DNA of 40,310 bases. It comes from Ruminococcaceae bacterium UBA3329 (GTDB lineage Bacteria; Bacillota; Clostridia; Oscillospirales; Acutalibacteraceae). The notes below the pieces were generated by a model. The model ran no database searches, was not told the DNA's origin, and saw only the letters and a program-made list of their open reading frames with translations. Each line of letters starts with the position of its first letter. Within the stretch, counting starts at the first letter, position 1. The DNA lies in NCBI GenBank assembly GCA_002361875.1, contig DERX01000071.1:1-40310 (forward strand). The letters are read 5' to 3'. The translations under genes and the position numbers were made by a program. Positions 6,709-14,761 of this stretch are shown piece after piece.

Positions 6709-6894
6709 ATGTTCGGCGGCAAATCAAAGAAAGAGAAAATGTTTCTTGCAAGGAAAAAGATGGAACGCTTAAACAAGGAGCTCGGCAAAATGTGGAATGA
6801 GGACGACGACTCTATTCCGTCCGATGTCAACGGAAGTTACACGGGAACTCCCCAGGACGGCGGCAAGCCTCAGCAGGATGCTGACGATTTATAA
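6709..6894 (+). CDS. Small hydrophilic protein, function unknown
   Basis: I do not recognise this 61-aa protein. A Lys/Met-rich N-terminal helix (about 4-28) is followed by an acidic, Gly/Pro/Gln-rich tail that is probably disordered. It has no membrane segment. An AGGAGG site seven bases before the ATG argues that it is translated. It stands alone, 170 bp before rimP, with a weak hairpin after it. Confidence 0.6.
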   Translation: MFGGKSKKEKMFLARKKMERLNKELGKMWNEDDDSIPSDVNGSYTGTPQDGGKPQQDADDL

Positions 6895-6901
6895 AAAGCA
6901 G

Positions 6902-6923
6902 GCAAAAATCAGACAATTTTTGC
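6902..6923 (+). terminator. Weak hairpin after the 61-aa gene
   Basis: GCAAAAAT and ATTTTTGC form an 8-bp AT-rich stem around a 6-base loop. No clean T run follows, so termination is uncertain. Confidence 0.35.
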
Positions 6924-6959
6924 TCTATATAATATTGTATAATTATTTTATAAAAACTA

Positions 6960-6988
6960 TTGATTTATTTATTTTTGTATGGTAATAT
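6960..6988 (+). promoter_or_regulatory. Promoter of the rimP-nusA-infB operon
   Basis: TTGATT (6960-6965), 17 bases, then TAATAT (6983-6988) preceded by TG one base upstream, giving an extended -10. The start should be near 6995, leaving about a 70-nt leader. Confidence 0.65.
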
Positions 6989-7015
6989 ATGTAATGTAAG
7001 AATATCCGTTAAGTT

Positions 7016-7037
7016 GAGAGTGGGGCGACCCGCTCTC
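7016..7037 (+). promoter_or_regulatory. GNRA-capped hairpin in the rimP leader
   Basis: GAGAGTGGG pairs with CCCGCTCTC (9 pairs, one T-G) and is closed by a GCGA tetraloop. It lies in the leader between the promoter and the rimP ribosome-binding site and has no T tract, so it looks like a regulatory or protein-binding hairpin rather than a terminator. Confidence 0.5.
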
Positions 7038-7064
7038 TTAAATTTATAAGGAGCTTTGGAAAAT

Positions 7065-7544
7065 ATGAAAAAAAACACTGTGGCAGTTGTTTGGGACATT
7101 GCAAAGCCCATTGCCGAATCCTTGGGTCTTATTCTTTGGGATGTTAAGTTCTTAAAGGAAGGCACAAAATGGTATCTGCGCATAACAATTGACAAGGACG
7201 GCGGCGTTACAATTGACGACTGCGTTGATATGCATCACGCTGTTGACGCACCGCTTGATGAAGCTGACCCTATAGAGCAAAGCTATAATTTGCAGGTTCA
7301 GTCCCCCGGAATTGAGCGGGAGCTTACAAGGGATTTTCACTTTGAGGCTTACCTCGGTGAAAATGTTTGGGTGAGACTTATTAAACCGTATGAGGGCGTG
7401 CGCGATTTCAAAGGAATACTGCTCTCTTACGACAGTGACTCGGTAACCATTTCTCCGGACAATGAAACGGAGATAAATATAAAAAAGAAAGAGGCCTCAT
7501 TTATTAAGGCCGACGATTTTGGAGGTTTTGAAGAAAATGAATAA
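7065..7544 (+). CDS. rimP: Ribosome maturation factor RimP
   Basis: This 159-aa protein helps late assembly of the 30S subunit. The family blocks are visible: a two-layer N-terminal domain with WDVKFLKEGTKWYLRITID, the following DCVDMHHAVD, and QVQSPGIERELTRD with the conserved SPG. An SH3-like C-terminal domain (about 88-150) follows. The ATG at 7065 has AAGGAG 11 bases upstream; an in-frame TTG at 7056 sits too close to that site. It is the first gene of the operon and overlaps nusA by 8 bp. Confidence 0.93.
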   Translation: MKKNTVAVVWDIAKPIAESLGLILWDVKFLKEGTKWYLRITIDKDGGVTIDDCVDMHHAVDAPLDEADPIEQSYNLQVQSPGIERELTRDFHFEAYLGENVWVRLIKPYEGVRDFKGILLSYDSDSVTISPDNETEINIKKKEASFIKADDFGGFEENE

Positions 7545-8607
7545 GGAATTTTTTGAAGCAGTTGCTTTAATGGAAAAGGAAAAAGGCATTTCCGCTGATT
7601 ATCTCTGCGAGAAAATCGCAGACGCAATAGTTAAAGCGGCAAGAAAAGACTATAACGGCGCTGACGTTGTATTTTGCGATATTGACGCAGAAAACCAGCT
7701 TTTCAGAGTTTATGTAAAAAAGCCTATTGTAGCTGAAGAAGATTATGTTGACCCATTCGCCGAGGCTTCGGTTGAAGAGGCAAAGCAATATATGGAAAAT
7801 CCGCAGGTCGGCGAATACTTAGAATATGACCTTGACACAATGAAATTCGGCAGAATTGCGGCACAGACTGCAAAGCATGTTATCCGTCAGGGCATTAAAG
7901 AGGCTGAAAGAGGTCAGGTTATCCGCGAATTCCAGTCAAAGAGCCAAGACCTTGTTAACGCAAAGGTCAGCAGAATTGACCCGATTAACGGCAATGTAAC
8001 TCTTGAAATCGGCAACGGCTCGGCAGTTCTTCCAAAGTCCGAGCAAATCCCCGGCGAAACATTTACCGAGGGCGATTTAATTAAAGTTTATGTTGTTGAA
8101 GTAAAAGACACAGACCGTGGACCGAGAGTAATGATTTCACGCTCCAAGGCAGGCTTTGTTAAGCGCCTTTTCGAGCAGGAGGTTCCCGAAATATTTGATG
8201 GAATAGTTACCGTTAACGCAATTTCACGTGACGCAGGCAGCCGTACGAAAATGGCTGTAAGCTCAAAGGATGCAGATGTTGACCCGCAGGGTGCTTGCAT
8301 CGGTCAAGGCGGCTCACGTGTTAATAAAATTGTTGAAATTCTCGGCGGAGAAAAGATTGACATTGTAAAATACAGCGAAGACCCCGCAGAATTTATTTCC
8401 GCAGCTTTGGCTCCCGCCACAGTATTAAAGGTTGAAATTTCAGAAACGGACACAGAGGATAAAAAGAAAAAATCCTGCTCTGTTACCGTTCCCGACAATC
8501 AGCTTTCGCTCGCTATCGGCAACAAGGGTCAGAACGCCCGTCTTGCCGCTCAGCTTACAGGCTGGAATATAGATATTAAACCCGAAAGCGGATTTTACGA
8601 AGGCTAA
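7537..8607 (+). CDS. nusA: Transcription elongation/termination factor NusA
   Basis: This 356-aa RNA polymerase-binding protein affects pausing, termination and antitermination. It has the N-terminal polymerase-binding domain (about 1-125), an S1 domain (about 132-200), and two KH domains (about 205-345) with GQGGSRVNKI and GNKGQNARLA. It lacks the acidic repeats of enterobacterial NusA, as is usual for Firmicutes. The ATG at 7537 lies inside the rimP end, with GGAGG 11 bases upstream, so translation is coupled. Confidence 0.96.
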   Translation: MNKEFFEAVALMEKEKGISADYLCEKIADAIVKAARKDYNGADVVFCDIDAENQLFRVYVKKPIVAEEDYVDPFAEASVEEAKQYMENPQVGEYLEYDLDTMKFGRIAAQTAKHVIRQGIKEAERGQVIREFQSKSQDLVNAKVSRIDPINGNVTLEIGNGSAVLPKSEQIPGETFTEGDLIKVYVVEVKDTDRGPRVMISRSKAGFVKRLFEQEVPEIFDGIVTVNAISRDAGSRTKMAVSSKDADVDPQGACIGQGGSRVNKIVEILGGEKIDIVKYSEDPAEFISAALAPATVLKVEISETDTEDKKKKSCSVTVPDNQLSLAIGNKGQNARLAAQLTGWNIDIKPESGFYEG

Positions 8608-8628
8608 ACCCGAAGCGGAGTGAATATT

Positions 8629-8898
8629 TTGAAACAGAAAAAAATTCCATTAAGAAAATGCAACGGCTGCGGCGAGCAAAAGGACAAAAGAGAGCTTGTC
8701 CGCATAGTTAAAAACGCAGACGGTGAAATAAGCCTTGACCTTACAGGCAAAGCGGCAGGCAGAGGCGCTTACATTTGCCCGAACACAGACTGTCTTGCCA
8801 AGGTTCGCAAATCAAAGCGTATTGACAAGGTATTTGAATGTGCTGTACCGGAAGAGGTTTACGACAAATTAGAGGAGCAGCTTAAAAACAATGTCTGA
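8629..8898 (+). CDS. rnpM: YlxR/RnpM, RNA-binding protein linked to RNase P
   Basis: This 89-aa protein belongs to the YlxR family (DUF448), recently named RnpM for its binding to RNase P RNA. The typical start KKIPLRKCNGCGEQK, with two Cys, is followed by ELVRIVK and by AGRGAYICPNTDCL. I prefer the TTG at 8629, with GGAG eight bases upstream; a GTG at 8620 overlaps that site. It follows nusA by 21 bp and overlaps the L7Ae-like gene by 8 bp. Confidence 0.88.
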   Translation: MKQKKIPLRKCNGCGEQKDKRELVRIVKNADGEISLDLTGKAAGRGAYICPNTDCLAKVRKSKRIDKVFECAVPEEVYDKLEEQLKNNV

Positions 8899-9211
8899 AA
8901 ACAGATTAAAGGGTCATTTAGGGCTGTGCAGAAGAGCCGGCAAAATGTCTTTGGGGCATGATGCGGCTGTAACTCAGATAAAAAAGCGCAAAGCATTTTT
9001 GGCAGTCTGCTGTAAGGACTCGTCCGAAAGGCTTATACGGGAAATCCGTGACGAGTGCAGTTTTGAAAACAGAAATATTACTTTTATTACGGCAGATATT
9101 ACATCAAATGAAATATATTTTTATATCGGAGCAAAGCCAAAGGTTTTTACGGTTGACGACAAAGGATTTGCCGATATGCTTATAAGCGATTTAACGGGAG
9201 GTAATGAATAA
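8891..9211 (+). CDS. L7Ae-family RNA-binding protein (YlxQ)
   Basis: This 106-aa protein has the L7Ae/L30e/S12e fold. The signature GLCRRAGKMSLGHDAAVTQIKK binds kink-turn RNA in the family. It sits between rnpM and infB, as YlxQ does in Bacillus and other Firmicutes, and shares one base with the infB start. A role in RNA or ribosome binding is expected, but the exact target in the cell is not settled. Confidence 0.88.
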   Translation: MSENRLKGHLGLCRRAGKMSLGHDAAVTQIKKRKAFLAVCCKDSSERLIREIRDECSFENRNITFITADITSNEIYFYIGAKPKVFTVDDKGFADMLISDLTGGNE

Positions 9212-11601
9212 TGGCTATTGCAGCAAAAAAATTCAAGGTCAGCGATATTGCGAAAAACTTTGAATTGCAAAGCAAGGAAATCATCGAAACACTTGCAAAA
9301 TTTACAGAGGGTGAAAAGAAAGCCTCAACTGCTGTTGAGGAAAAGGACTTGGACATTCTTTTTGACATCGTTACAAAAGAACACAGCGTAGAAAATTTTG
9401 ACGCATATTTTTCTTCGGCAGCTGAAGAAAAGCCGAAAAAGCAAGCGGAAAAGCCGCAGGAAAAGAAGGGAAAACCGCAGGAGAAACAAAATCCGCAAAA
9501 GAAGCAGAACGGCAAACAGGAAAAACAGCAAAAGCCGTCAAATGCCGCTCCTGCCGCACAAAAAGGCCCTGAAAAGAAGGATAAAAAAGATAAGGAAAAC
9601 CGCCCGATGCAAGCAAGAACAAAGGGCGAAATCAGACGAATTGACACACGTGCCAATTCCTTTGATGCTGAAAAATACAATGAAAAATATGAAAATATCG
9701 CTCCTGCAAGCTCGAGCAACTCGGACAATCTTGTTAAAAAGCAGAAGCTTAAACAAAAATCTCAACAATACCGCCGTCAGGGTACTCACGGCGGAAAGCG
9801 TGAGACCGAGGCAGAACGCTTAAAGAGAATTGCGGCAGAGCGTGCAAAGAAACCGCCCGTAATTACAGTCGGAGACGAAATCACAGTCGGCGAGCTTGCC
9901 TCCCGTCTTAAAATGACTGCGGCAGAGGTTATTAAAAAGCTGTTTTCGCTCGGTCAAATGGCGGCTATCAACGATGTTATTGACTACGACACCGCTGAAA
10001 TTGTAGCAACCGAGCTTGGTGCAAAGGTTAACCGCGAGGTTGTAGTTACAATTGAAGAGAGAATTATTGACGATTCAGAGGACGAAGCAGATGACCTTAT
10101 TCCCCGTGACCCCGTTGTTTGCGTTATGGGTCACGTTGACCACGGTAAAACATCAATTCTTGACGCTATAAGAAATTCCGCCGTTACCGAAACAGAGGCA
10201 GGCGGAATTACACAGCACATCGGCGCATACAGAGTTGACCTTAACGGTCAGAAGATAACATTCCTTGACACACCCGGTCACGAGGCATTCACCTCAATGC
10301 GCGCCCGCGGCGCAATGGCAACCGACATTGCTGTTTTGGTTGTTGCCGCTGACGACGGCATTATGCCCCAGACGGTTGAGGCTATCAACCACGCAAAAGC
10401 GGCTGACGTTTCAATTATTGTCGCTATAAACAAAATGGATAAGCCGGACGCATCTGTTGACAAGATTATGCAGCAGTTAACTGAATACGAGCTTGTTCCA
10501 GAGGAATGGGGCGGCGATGTTATCTGCGTTCCCGTATCCGCAAAAACACATATGAACATTGACAAGCTTCTTGAAAATATTCTTCTTGTTGCCGAAATGC
10601 GTGAGCTTAAGGCTAACCCCAACAGAGCGGCAAAGGGTATTGTTATTGAAGCCCGTCTTGACAAGGGCAGAGGCCCCGTTGCAACACTTCTTGTTCAGAA
10701 CGGAACGCTCAAATCGGGCGACATTATAGTTGCAGGGTCTGCTGTGGGCAGAGTCCGTGTTATGGTTGACGACAACAGAAAGAAGATAAATGCGGCAGGA
10801 CCTTCGGTTCCCGTTGAGATTATGGGTCTTGACGAGGTTCCGCAGGGCGGCGATATTTTCAATGCAGTTTCCGATGAAAAGCTTGCCCGTGCGCTTGTTG
10901 AACAAAGACGCCAAGCGGCTAAAGAAGAGCAGTTCAGCCAGTACCAGAAGGTTACGCTTGCCAATCTCTTCTCAACAATTAAAGCAGGCGAAATCAAGAC
11001 TCTCAACATTATTGTTAAGGCAGATGTTCAAGGCTCTGTTGAGGCAGTAAGACAAAGCCTTGAAAAGCTCACAAACGAAGAGGTTGCCGTTAAGGTTATC
11101 CACGGCGGCGTGGGCGCAGTTAACGAATCAGACGTTATGCTCGCTAACGCATCAAACGCTATTATAGTAGGCTTTAATGTACGCCCCGACCCCGTTGCAA
11201 CTGAAATTGCAGAGCGTGACGGCGTTGATATGAGAATGTACCGTATTATTTACGACTGCATTGAAGAAATTGAAGACGCAATTAAGGGTATGCTCGCTCC
11301 CAAATTCCGTGATGTTGAGCTTGGCAGAGTTGAAGTCAGAAATGTATTTAAGCTTTCTTCCGCAGGTACAATTGCCGGCAGCTATGTGCTTTCGGGCAAG
11401 GTTACAAGAAACTCCCGAATCCGTGTTGTACGTGACGGCATTGTTATTATCGACGACGCTATTTCATCACTCAAGCGCTTTAAGGATGATGTTAAAGAGG
11501 TAGCTTCGGGCTATGAATGCGGCATAGGACTTGAAAAATTCAATGACATTAAAGAGGGCGACATTTTAGAAGCCTTCATTACCGAAGAATATAAGGATTG
11601 A
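9211..11601 (+). CDS. infB: Translation initiation factor IF-2
   Basis: This 796-aa GTPase brings initiator fMet-tRNA to the 30S subunit and promotes subunit joining. An N-terminal domain (1-about 55) is followed by a Lys/Glu/Gln/Pro-rich linker (about 70-215). A second IF2-N domain (about 218-285) leads to the G domain, with GHVDHGKT (about 306), DTPGHEAF, NKMD and SAK. Domains II, III and IV follow to the C-terminal fMet-tRNA-binding barrel. Length and order are normal. It starts one base inside the end of ylxQ and is followed by rbfA with a 14-bp gap. Confidence 0.97.
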   Translation: MAIAAKKFKVSDIAKNFELQSKEIIETLAKFTEGEKKASTAVEEKDLDILFDIVTKEHSVENFDAYFSSAAEEKPKKQAEKPQEKKGKPQEKQNPQKKQNGKQEKQQKPSNAAPAAQKGPEKKDKKDKENRPMQARTKGEIRRIDTRANSFDAEKYNEKYENIAPASSSNSDNLVKKQKLKQKSQQYRRQGTHGGKRETEAERLKRIAAERAKKPPVITVGDEITVGELASRLKMTAAEVIKKLFSLGQMAAINDVIDYDTAEIVATELGAKVNREVVVTIEERIIDDSEDEADDLIPRDPVVCVMGHVDHGKTSILDAIRNSAVTETEAGGITQHIGAYRVDLNGQKITFLDTPGHEAFTSMRARGAMATDIAVLVVAADDGIMPQTVEAINHAKAADVSIIVAINKMDKPDASVDKIMQQLTEYELVPEEWGGDVICVPVSAKTHMNIDKLLENILLVAEMRELKANPNRAAKGIVIEARLDKGRGPVATLLVQNGTLKSGDIIVAGSAVGRVRVMVDDNRKKINAAGPSVPVEIMGLDEVPQGGDIFNAVSDEKLARALVEQRRQAAKEEQFSQYQKVTLANLFSTIKAGEIKTLNIIVKADVQGSVEAVRQSLEKLTNEEVAVKVIHGGVGAVNESDVMLANASNAIIVGFNVRPDPVATEIAERDGVDMRMYRIIYDCIEEIEDAIKGMLAPKFRDVELGRVEVRNVFKLSSAGTIAGSYVLSGKVTRNSRIRVVRDGIVIIDDAISSLKRFKDDVKEVASGYECGIGLEKFNDIKEGDILEAFITEEYKD

Positions 11602-11615
11602 TAAGAGGTATCTTT

Positions 11616-12029
11616 ATGGCAGGTTACAGAACAAGCCGAGTAGCAGAGGACATTAAGCGTGAAATTGTCGCTGTTATCCGTGAGCTTAAAGACCCCAGAG
11701 TTAAAGATAAAATTTTAACCGTCGTGCGTGTTGATGTAAGCTCGGATTTATCCTACGCAAAGGTTTTTGTCAGCTCTATGAGCGGAATTGAAGATGCAAA
11801 GGAAGCCGTTAAGGGTCTTAAGAGCGCATCGGGGCTTATCCGTCACGAGGTTGGCAGCAAGCTGCGGCTTCGCAAAACTCCGGAATTAAGCTTTGTTGCC
11901 GACGATTCCGTTGAGCACGGTATGGAAATTTTCCACAAGTTGAGGGAAGCCGAACCCCATATTGGGTTCAACTCCCCTCAACTTGGAATAGAAAGCATTG
12001 AGGATAAAAAAGATGAGAGTGACTCTTAA
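11616..12029 (+). CDS. rbfA: Ribosome-binding factor A
   Basis: This 137-aa single KH-like-domain protein binds the 30S subunit and helps process the 16S 5' end during cold adaptation and assembly. Diagnostic stretches are SRVAEDIKREI near the start, ELKDPRV, LSYAKVFVS, and LRLRKTPELSFV with the following DDSVEHG. The ATG at 11616 has AGAGG upstream; the reading frame is open a little further 5' but overlaps infB. Confidence 0.93.
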   Translation: MAGYRTSRVAEDIKREIVAVIRELKDPRVKDKILTVVRVDVSSDLSYAKVFVSSMSGIEDAKEAVKGLKSASGLIRHEVGSKLRLRKTPELSFVADDSVEHGMEIFHKLREAEPHIGFNSPQLGIESIEDKKDESDS

Positions 12030-12960
12030 AGAATGTGCCGAAATAATTGACAAATACAACAGTTTTCTTATATTAACCCATTCAAGCCCCGACGGCGACA
12101 CACTCGGCAGTGCATTTGCATTAAAGCGTGCGCTTTTGAAAATCGGCAAGCAGTCACAGGTTGTTTGTAATGATGAAATCCCGCAGAAATATTCATTTTT
12201 ATGGGATGGTATTACAAATGAAAGCGTTGATTTTGAAGCTGTTATTGCCGTTGATGTTGCTGACCGCAAGCTGCTTGGTGAGAAAATTGACAGTGAATAC
12301 GGTGACAGAATAGTCCTTTCGATTGACCACCACCTTTCGCACAGAGATTATGCAGAAAACACATTTTTGTGCGACAAAGCGTCAAACGCCGAAAATATTT
12401 ATTCCCTAATAAACGAAATGCAAATCCCGATTGACGAAAATGTTGCCACATGCATTTACTGCGGAATGGCAACTGACACAGGCTGTTTTCTTTTCACAAA
12501 TACAACTGCCGAAACGCACAAAACCGCCGCTTTGCTTATGGAAAAAGGCGCAGATTTCGCACTTGTTAACAGAAAAATGTTTGAAACAAAAACTATGTCA
12601 TATTTAAAGCTTGAGCAAATGGCACTTTCTACGGTTGAGCTTCATTTCGGCGGAAAATGCGCCCTTATGCAGATAACGCAGGAGATGTTCAGGGAAAGCC
12701 ATTCCAATGACGGCGAGTGTGACGGAATAGCCTCTCTCCCCCGTAAAATTGAGGGTGTAATGATAGGCATTACTATCCGTGAGAAAGAAAACGGCAATTA
12801 TAAGGTTTCAATCAGAACGGTTGAGCCGTACGATGCGGCTAAACTTTGCGCTCATTTCGGCGGCGGCGGTCATAACCGTGCCGCAGGCTGTGAATTTGAA
12901 TGTTCTCTTGAAGAAACAAAGAGCGCGCTTTTAAAGCTTATCGGAGAAAAGATAGAGTGA
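12013..12960 (+). CDS. nrnA: Bifunctional oligoribonuclease / PAP phosphatase NrnA
   Basis: This 315-aa DHH/DHHA1 phosphoesterase degrades short RNA (nanoRNA) and dephosphorylates 3'-phosphoadenosine 5'-phosphate. The metal-binding motifs are SSPDGDTLGS (about 19-28), AVDVADR, and SIDHHLSHRDY (the DHH motif). The DHHA1 end carries GGGGHNRAAGCEF. The ATG at 12013 overlaps rbfA by 17 bp, with GAGG nine bases upstream. Its place between rbfA and truB is common in Firmicutes. Confidence 0.92.
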   Translation: MRVTLKECAEIIDKYNSFLILTHSSPDGDTLGSAFALKRALLKIGKQSQVVCNDEIPQKYSFLWDGITNESVDFEAVIAVDVADRKLLGEKIDSEYGDRIVLSIDHHLSHRDYAENTFLCDKASNAENIYSLINEMQIPIDENVATCIYCGMATDTGCFLFTNTTAETHKTAALLMEKGADFALVNRKMFETKTMSYLKLEQMALSTVELHFGGKCALMQITQEMFRESHSNDGECDGIASLPRKIEGVMIGITIREKENGNYKVSIRTVEPYDAAKLCAHFGGGGHNRAAGCEFECSLEETKSALLKLIGEKIE

Positions 12961-13856
12961 AAAATACAGGTATAATTTGTCTTAACAAGCCCGAAAACAT
13001 CTCGTCTTTTCTTGCCGTAAAAAAGCTCTCAAGACTTCTCGGCATAAAAAAAGCGGGGCATACGGGCACGCTTGACCCTATGGCGACGGGCGTTCTTGTA
13101 ATAATGCTTGGCTCCTGCACCCGTTTTATAGATTTTCTTCCCGAAAGTGACAAAAGCTATCGGGCGAGTGTGCTTCTCGGCACACAGACTGACACGCTTG
13201 ATATTACAGGCACTGTTTTAGAGGAAAGAAGTGTAAATGTAAGCGAAAACGAAATAAAAAAGGTGTGCGAGAGTTTCCTTGGTGAAACAATGCAAATTCC
13301 ACCGATGTATTCGGCAATTCAAAAGGATGGAGTTCGTCTTTACGACCTTGCAAGAAAAGGCATTGAAATTGAGCGTGAGCCGAGAAAAATCAATATTAAG
13401 GAAATATCCGTTCACGACTTTGACGGAACATCCTTTACATTAGATGTAACCTGCTCGGCAGGCACATACATTCGCTCGCTTGCGTCTGATATAGGTGCAA
13501 AGCTCGGCACGGGCGCGTGCCTTACCTCGCTTTGCAGAACAAAAGCAAACGGATTTTCAATTGACTGTTCTTTAACCTTGGAAGAGGTTGAAGAACATAT
13601 AAAAAACGGCGATATTGATAAGTTTATTCTCCCTCTTGAGGACGCTTTGGATTTTTACGGTGCTATTACGGTTTCGGCGGCTCAAAGCGTGCGTTTTCGT
13701 AACGGCGGGGAATTGAGCCTTGACAGAATACACAATAATTTTGAAAACAAGCTTTACCGTGTTTTTTCGCCCGAAAATAAGTTTTTAGGTCTCGGTGAGG
13801 CGGACACGGAAAACAAAATTTTAAAGCCGAAGAGGGTGTATATTCCAAGTGAATAA
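12957..13856 (+). CDS. truB: tRNA pseudouridine-55 synthase
   Basis: This 299-aa enzyme makes pseudouridine at position 55 in the T loop of tRNAs. The catalytic block is GHTGTLDPMATGVL with Asp40. Further family motifs are KSYRASVLLGTQTDT, IQIPPMYSAI-type (here MQIPPMYSAIQKDG), RLYDLAR and TCSAGTYIRSLASDIG. A GTG start overlaps the nrnA stop by 4 bp. The stop overlaps the ribF start by 8 bp. Confidence 0.95.
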   Translation: MKNTGIICLNKPENISSFLAVKKLSRLLGIKKAGHTGTLDPMATGVLVIMLGSCTRFIDFLPESDKSYRASVLLGTQTDTLDITGTVLEERSVNVSENEIKKVCESFLGETMQIPPMYSAIQKDGVRLYDLARKGIEIEREPRKINIKEISVHDFDGTSFTLDVTCSAGTYIRSLASDIGAKLGTGACLTSLCRTKANGFSIDCSLTLEEVEEHIKNGDIDKFILPLEDALDFYGAITVSAAQSVRFRNGGELSLDRIHNNFENKLYRVFSPENKFLGLGEADTENKILKPKRVYIPSE

Positions 13857-14727
13857 TTTGGCTTTGGCTCTCGGCACATTTGACGGAATACACAAAGGCC
13901 ACCTAAATGTGCTTTCGGAAGCAAAAAAACTTGAAAAAGACGGTCTTACCCCTGCGGTTTTGGTTTTTGACCGCCATCCGCAAGAGGTTTTGTTTGGCAA
14001 AAAGCAATTTTTGCTTTCAACCGACACTGAAAAAGACAGAATTTTTAAAGAAAACGGCATTTTGCCCGTTAATGTCTGCTTTAAAGAAATTAAAAATTAT
14101 ACTCCTGAAGAATTTGTACTTTTCGCAAAAAAATTAGGTGCAAAAGCGCTTATTTGCGGAGAAAATTTTAAATTCGGCAAAAATTCTTCGGGAAATACGG
14201 AATTTCTGTTTGAGTTATGCGAAAAATATGGTATAATATTCCGTAAAGCGAAAAGTGAATATTTCGACAGCGGTTTAATAAGCTCATCAAGAATACGCAA
14301 AGCTCTTCAAAACGGTGAAATTAAAAAGGCAAATGAAATGCTCGGAAGATATTTTTCCTACGATTTTCCCGTAAGTCACGGCAAGGGCAACGGCTCTAAT
14401 TGGGGCTTTCCCACTGCTAATCAAAAAATTCCCGATGAATTTATCCGATTGAAATTCGGCGTTTATGCGTCAAGGGTACTGATAAAAGGTAAATACTACC
14501 CGTCAGTCACAAATTTCGGCGTACGCCCCACAGTGGCAGACAGCGGCGAAACAGTCAGCGAAACCTTTGTGCTGCGCTTTAACGAGGATTTATATAATGA
14601 AAACTTATGTGTTGAGCTTATAGATTTTTTACGCAGTGAGCAAAAGTTTCAAAGCGTAGACGAACTTTCCGCACAGGTATTTAAAGACAGTAAAAAAGCT
14701 GTTCGGATTTTTGACAGCTTAAAATAA
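13849..14727 (+). CDS. ribF: Bifunctional riboflavin kinase / FMN adenylyltransferase
   Basis: This 292-aa enzyme turns riboflavin into FMN and then FAD. The N-terminal nucleotidyltransferase has GTFDGIHKGHLNVL (about 9-22) and VLVFDRHP. The C-terminal kinase (about 170-290) has WGFPTANQK, FGVYASRV and NFGVRPTV. The GTG start lies inside the truB end. In many Firmicutes rpsO follows ribF; here an alcohol dehydrogenase follows instead, so the operon probably ends here. Confidence 0.94.
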   Translation: MNNLALALGTFDGIHKGHLNVLSEAKKLEKDGLTPAVLVFDRHPQEVLFGKKQFLLSTDTEKDRIFKENGILPVNVCFKEIKNYTPEEFVLFAKKLGAKALICGENFKFGKNSSGNTEFLFELCEKYGIIFRKAKSEYFDSGLISSSRIRKALQNGEIKKANEMLGRYFSYDFPVSHGKGNGSNWGFPTANQKIPDEFIRLKFGVYASRVLIKGKYYPSVTNFGVRPTVADSGETVSETFVLRFNEDLYNENLCVELIDFLRSEQKFQSVDELSAQVFKDSKKAVRIFDSLK

Positions 14728-14761
14728 ATATATTAAACAACTATGAAAGGGTTGATTAAAA

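Noticed and set aside
9180..9728. 182-codon frame opposite the start of infB
   Set aside because: Its Phe/Ser/Cys-rich low-complexity product is the antisense of the Lys/Glu/Gln-rich IF-2 linker.
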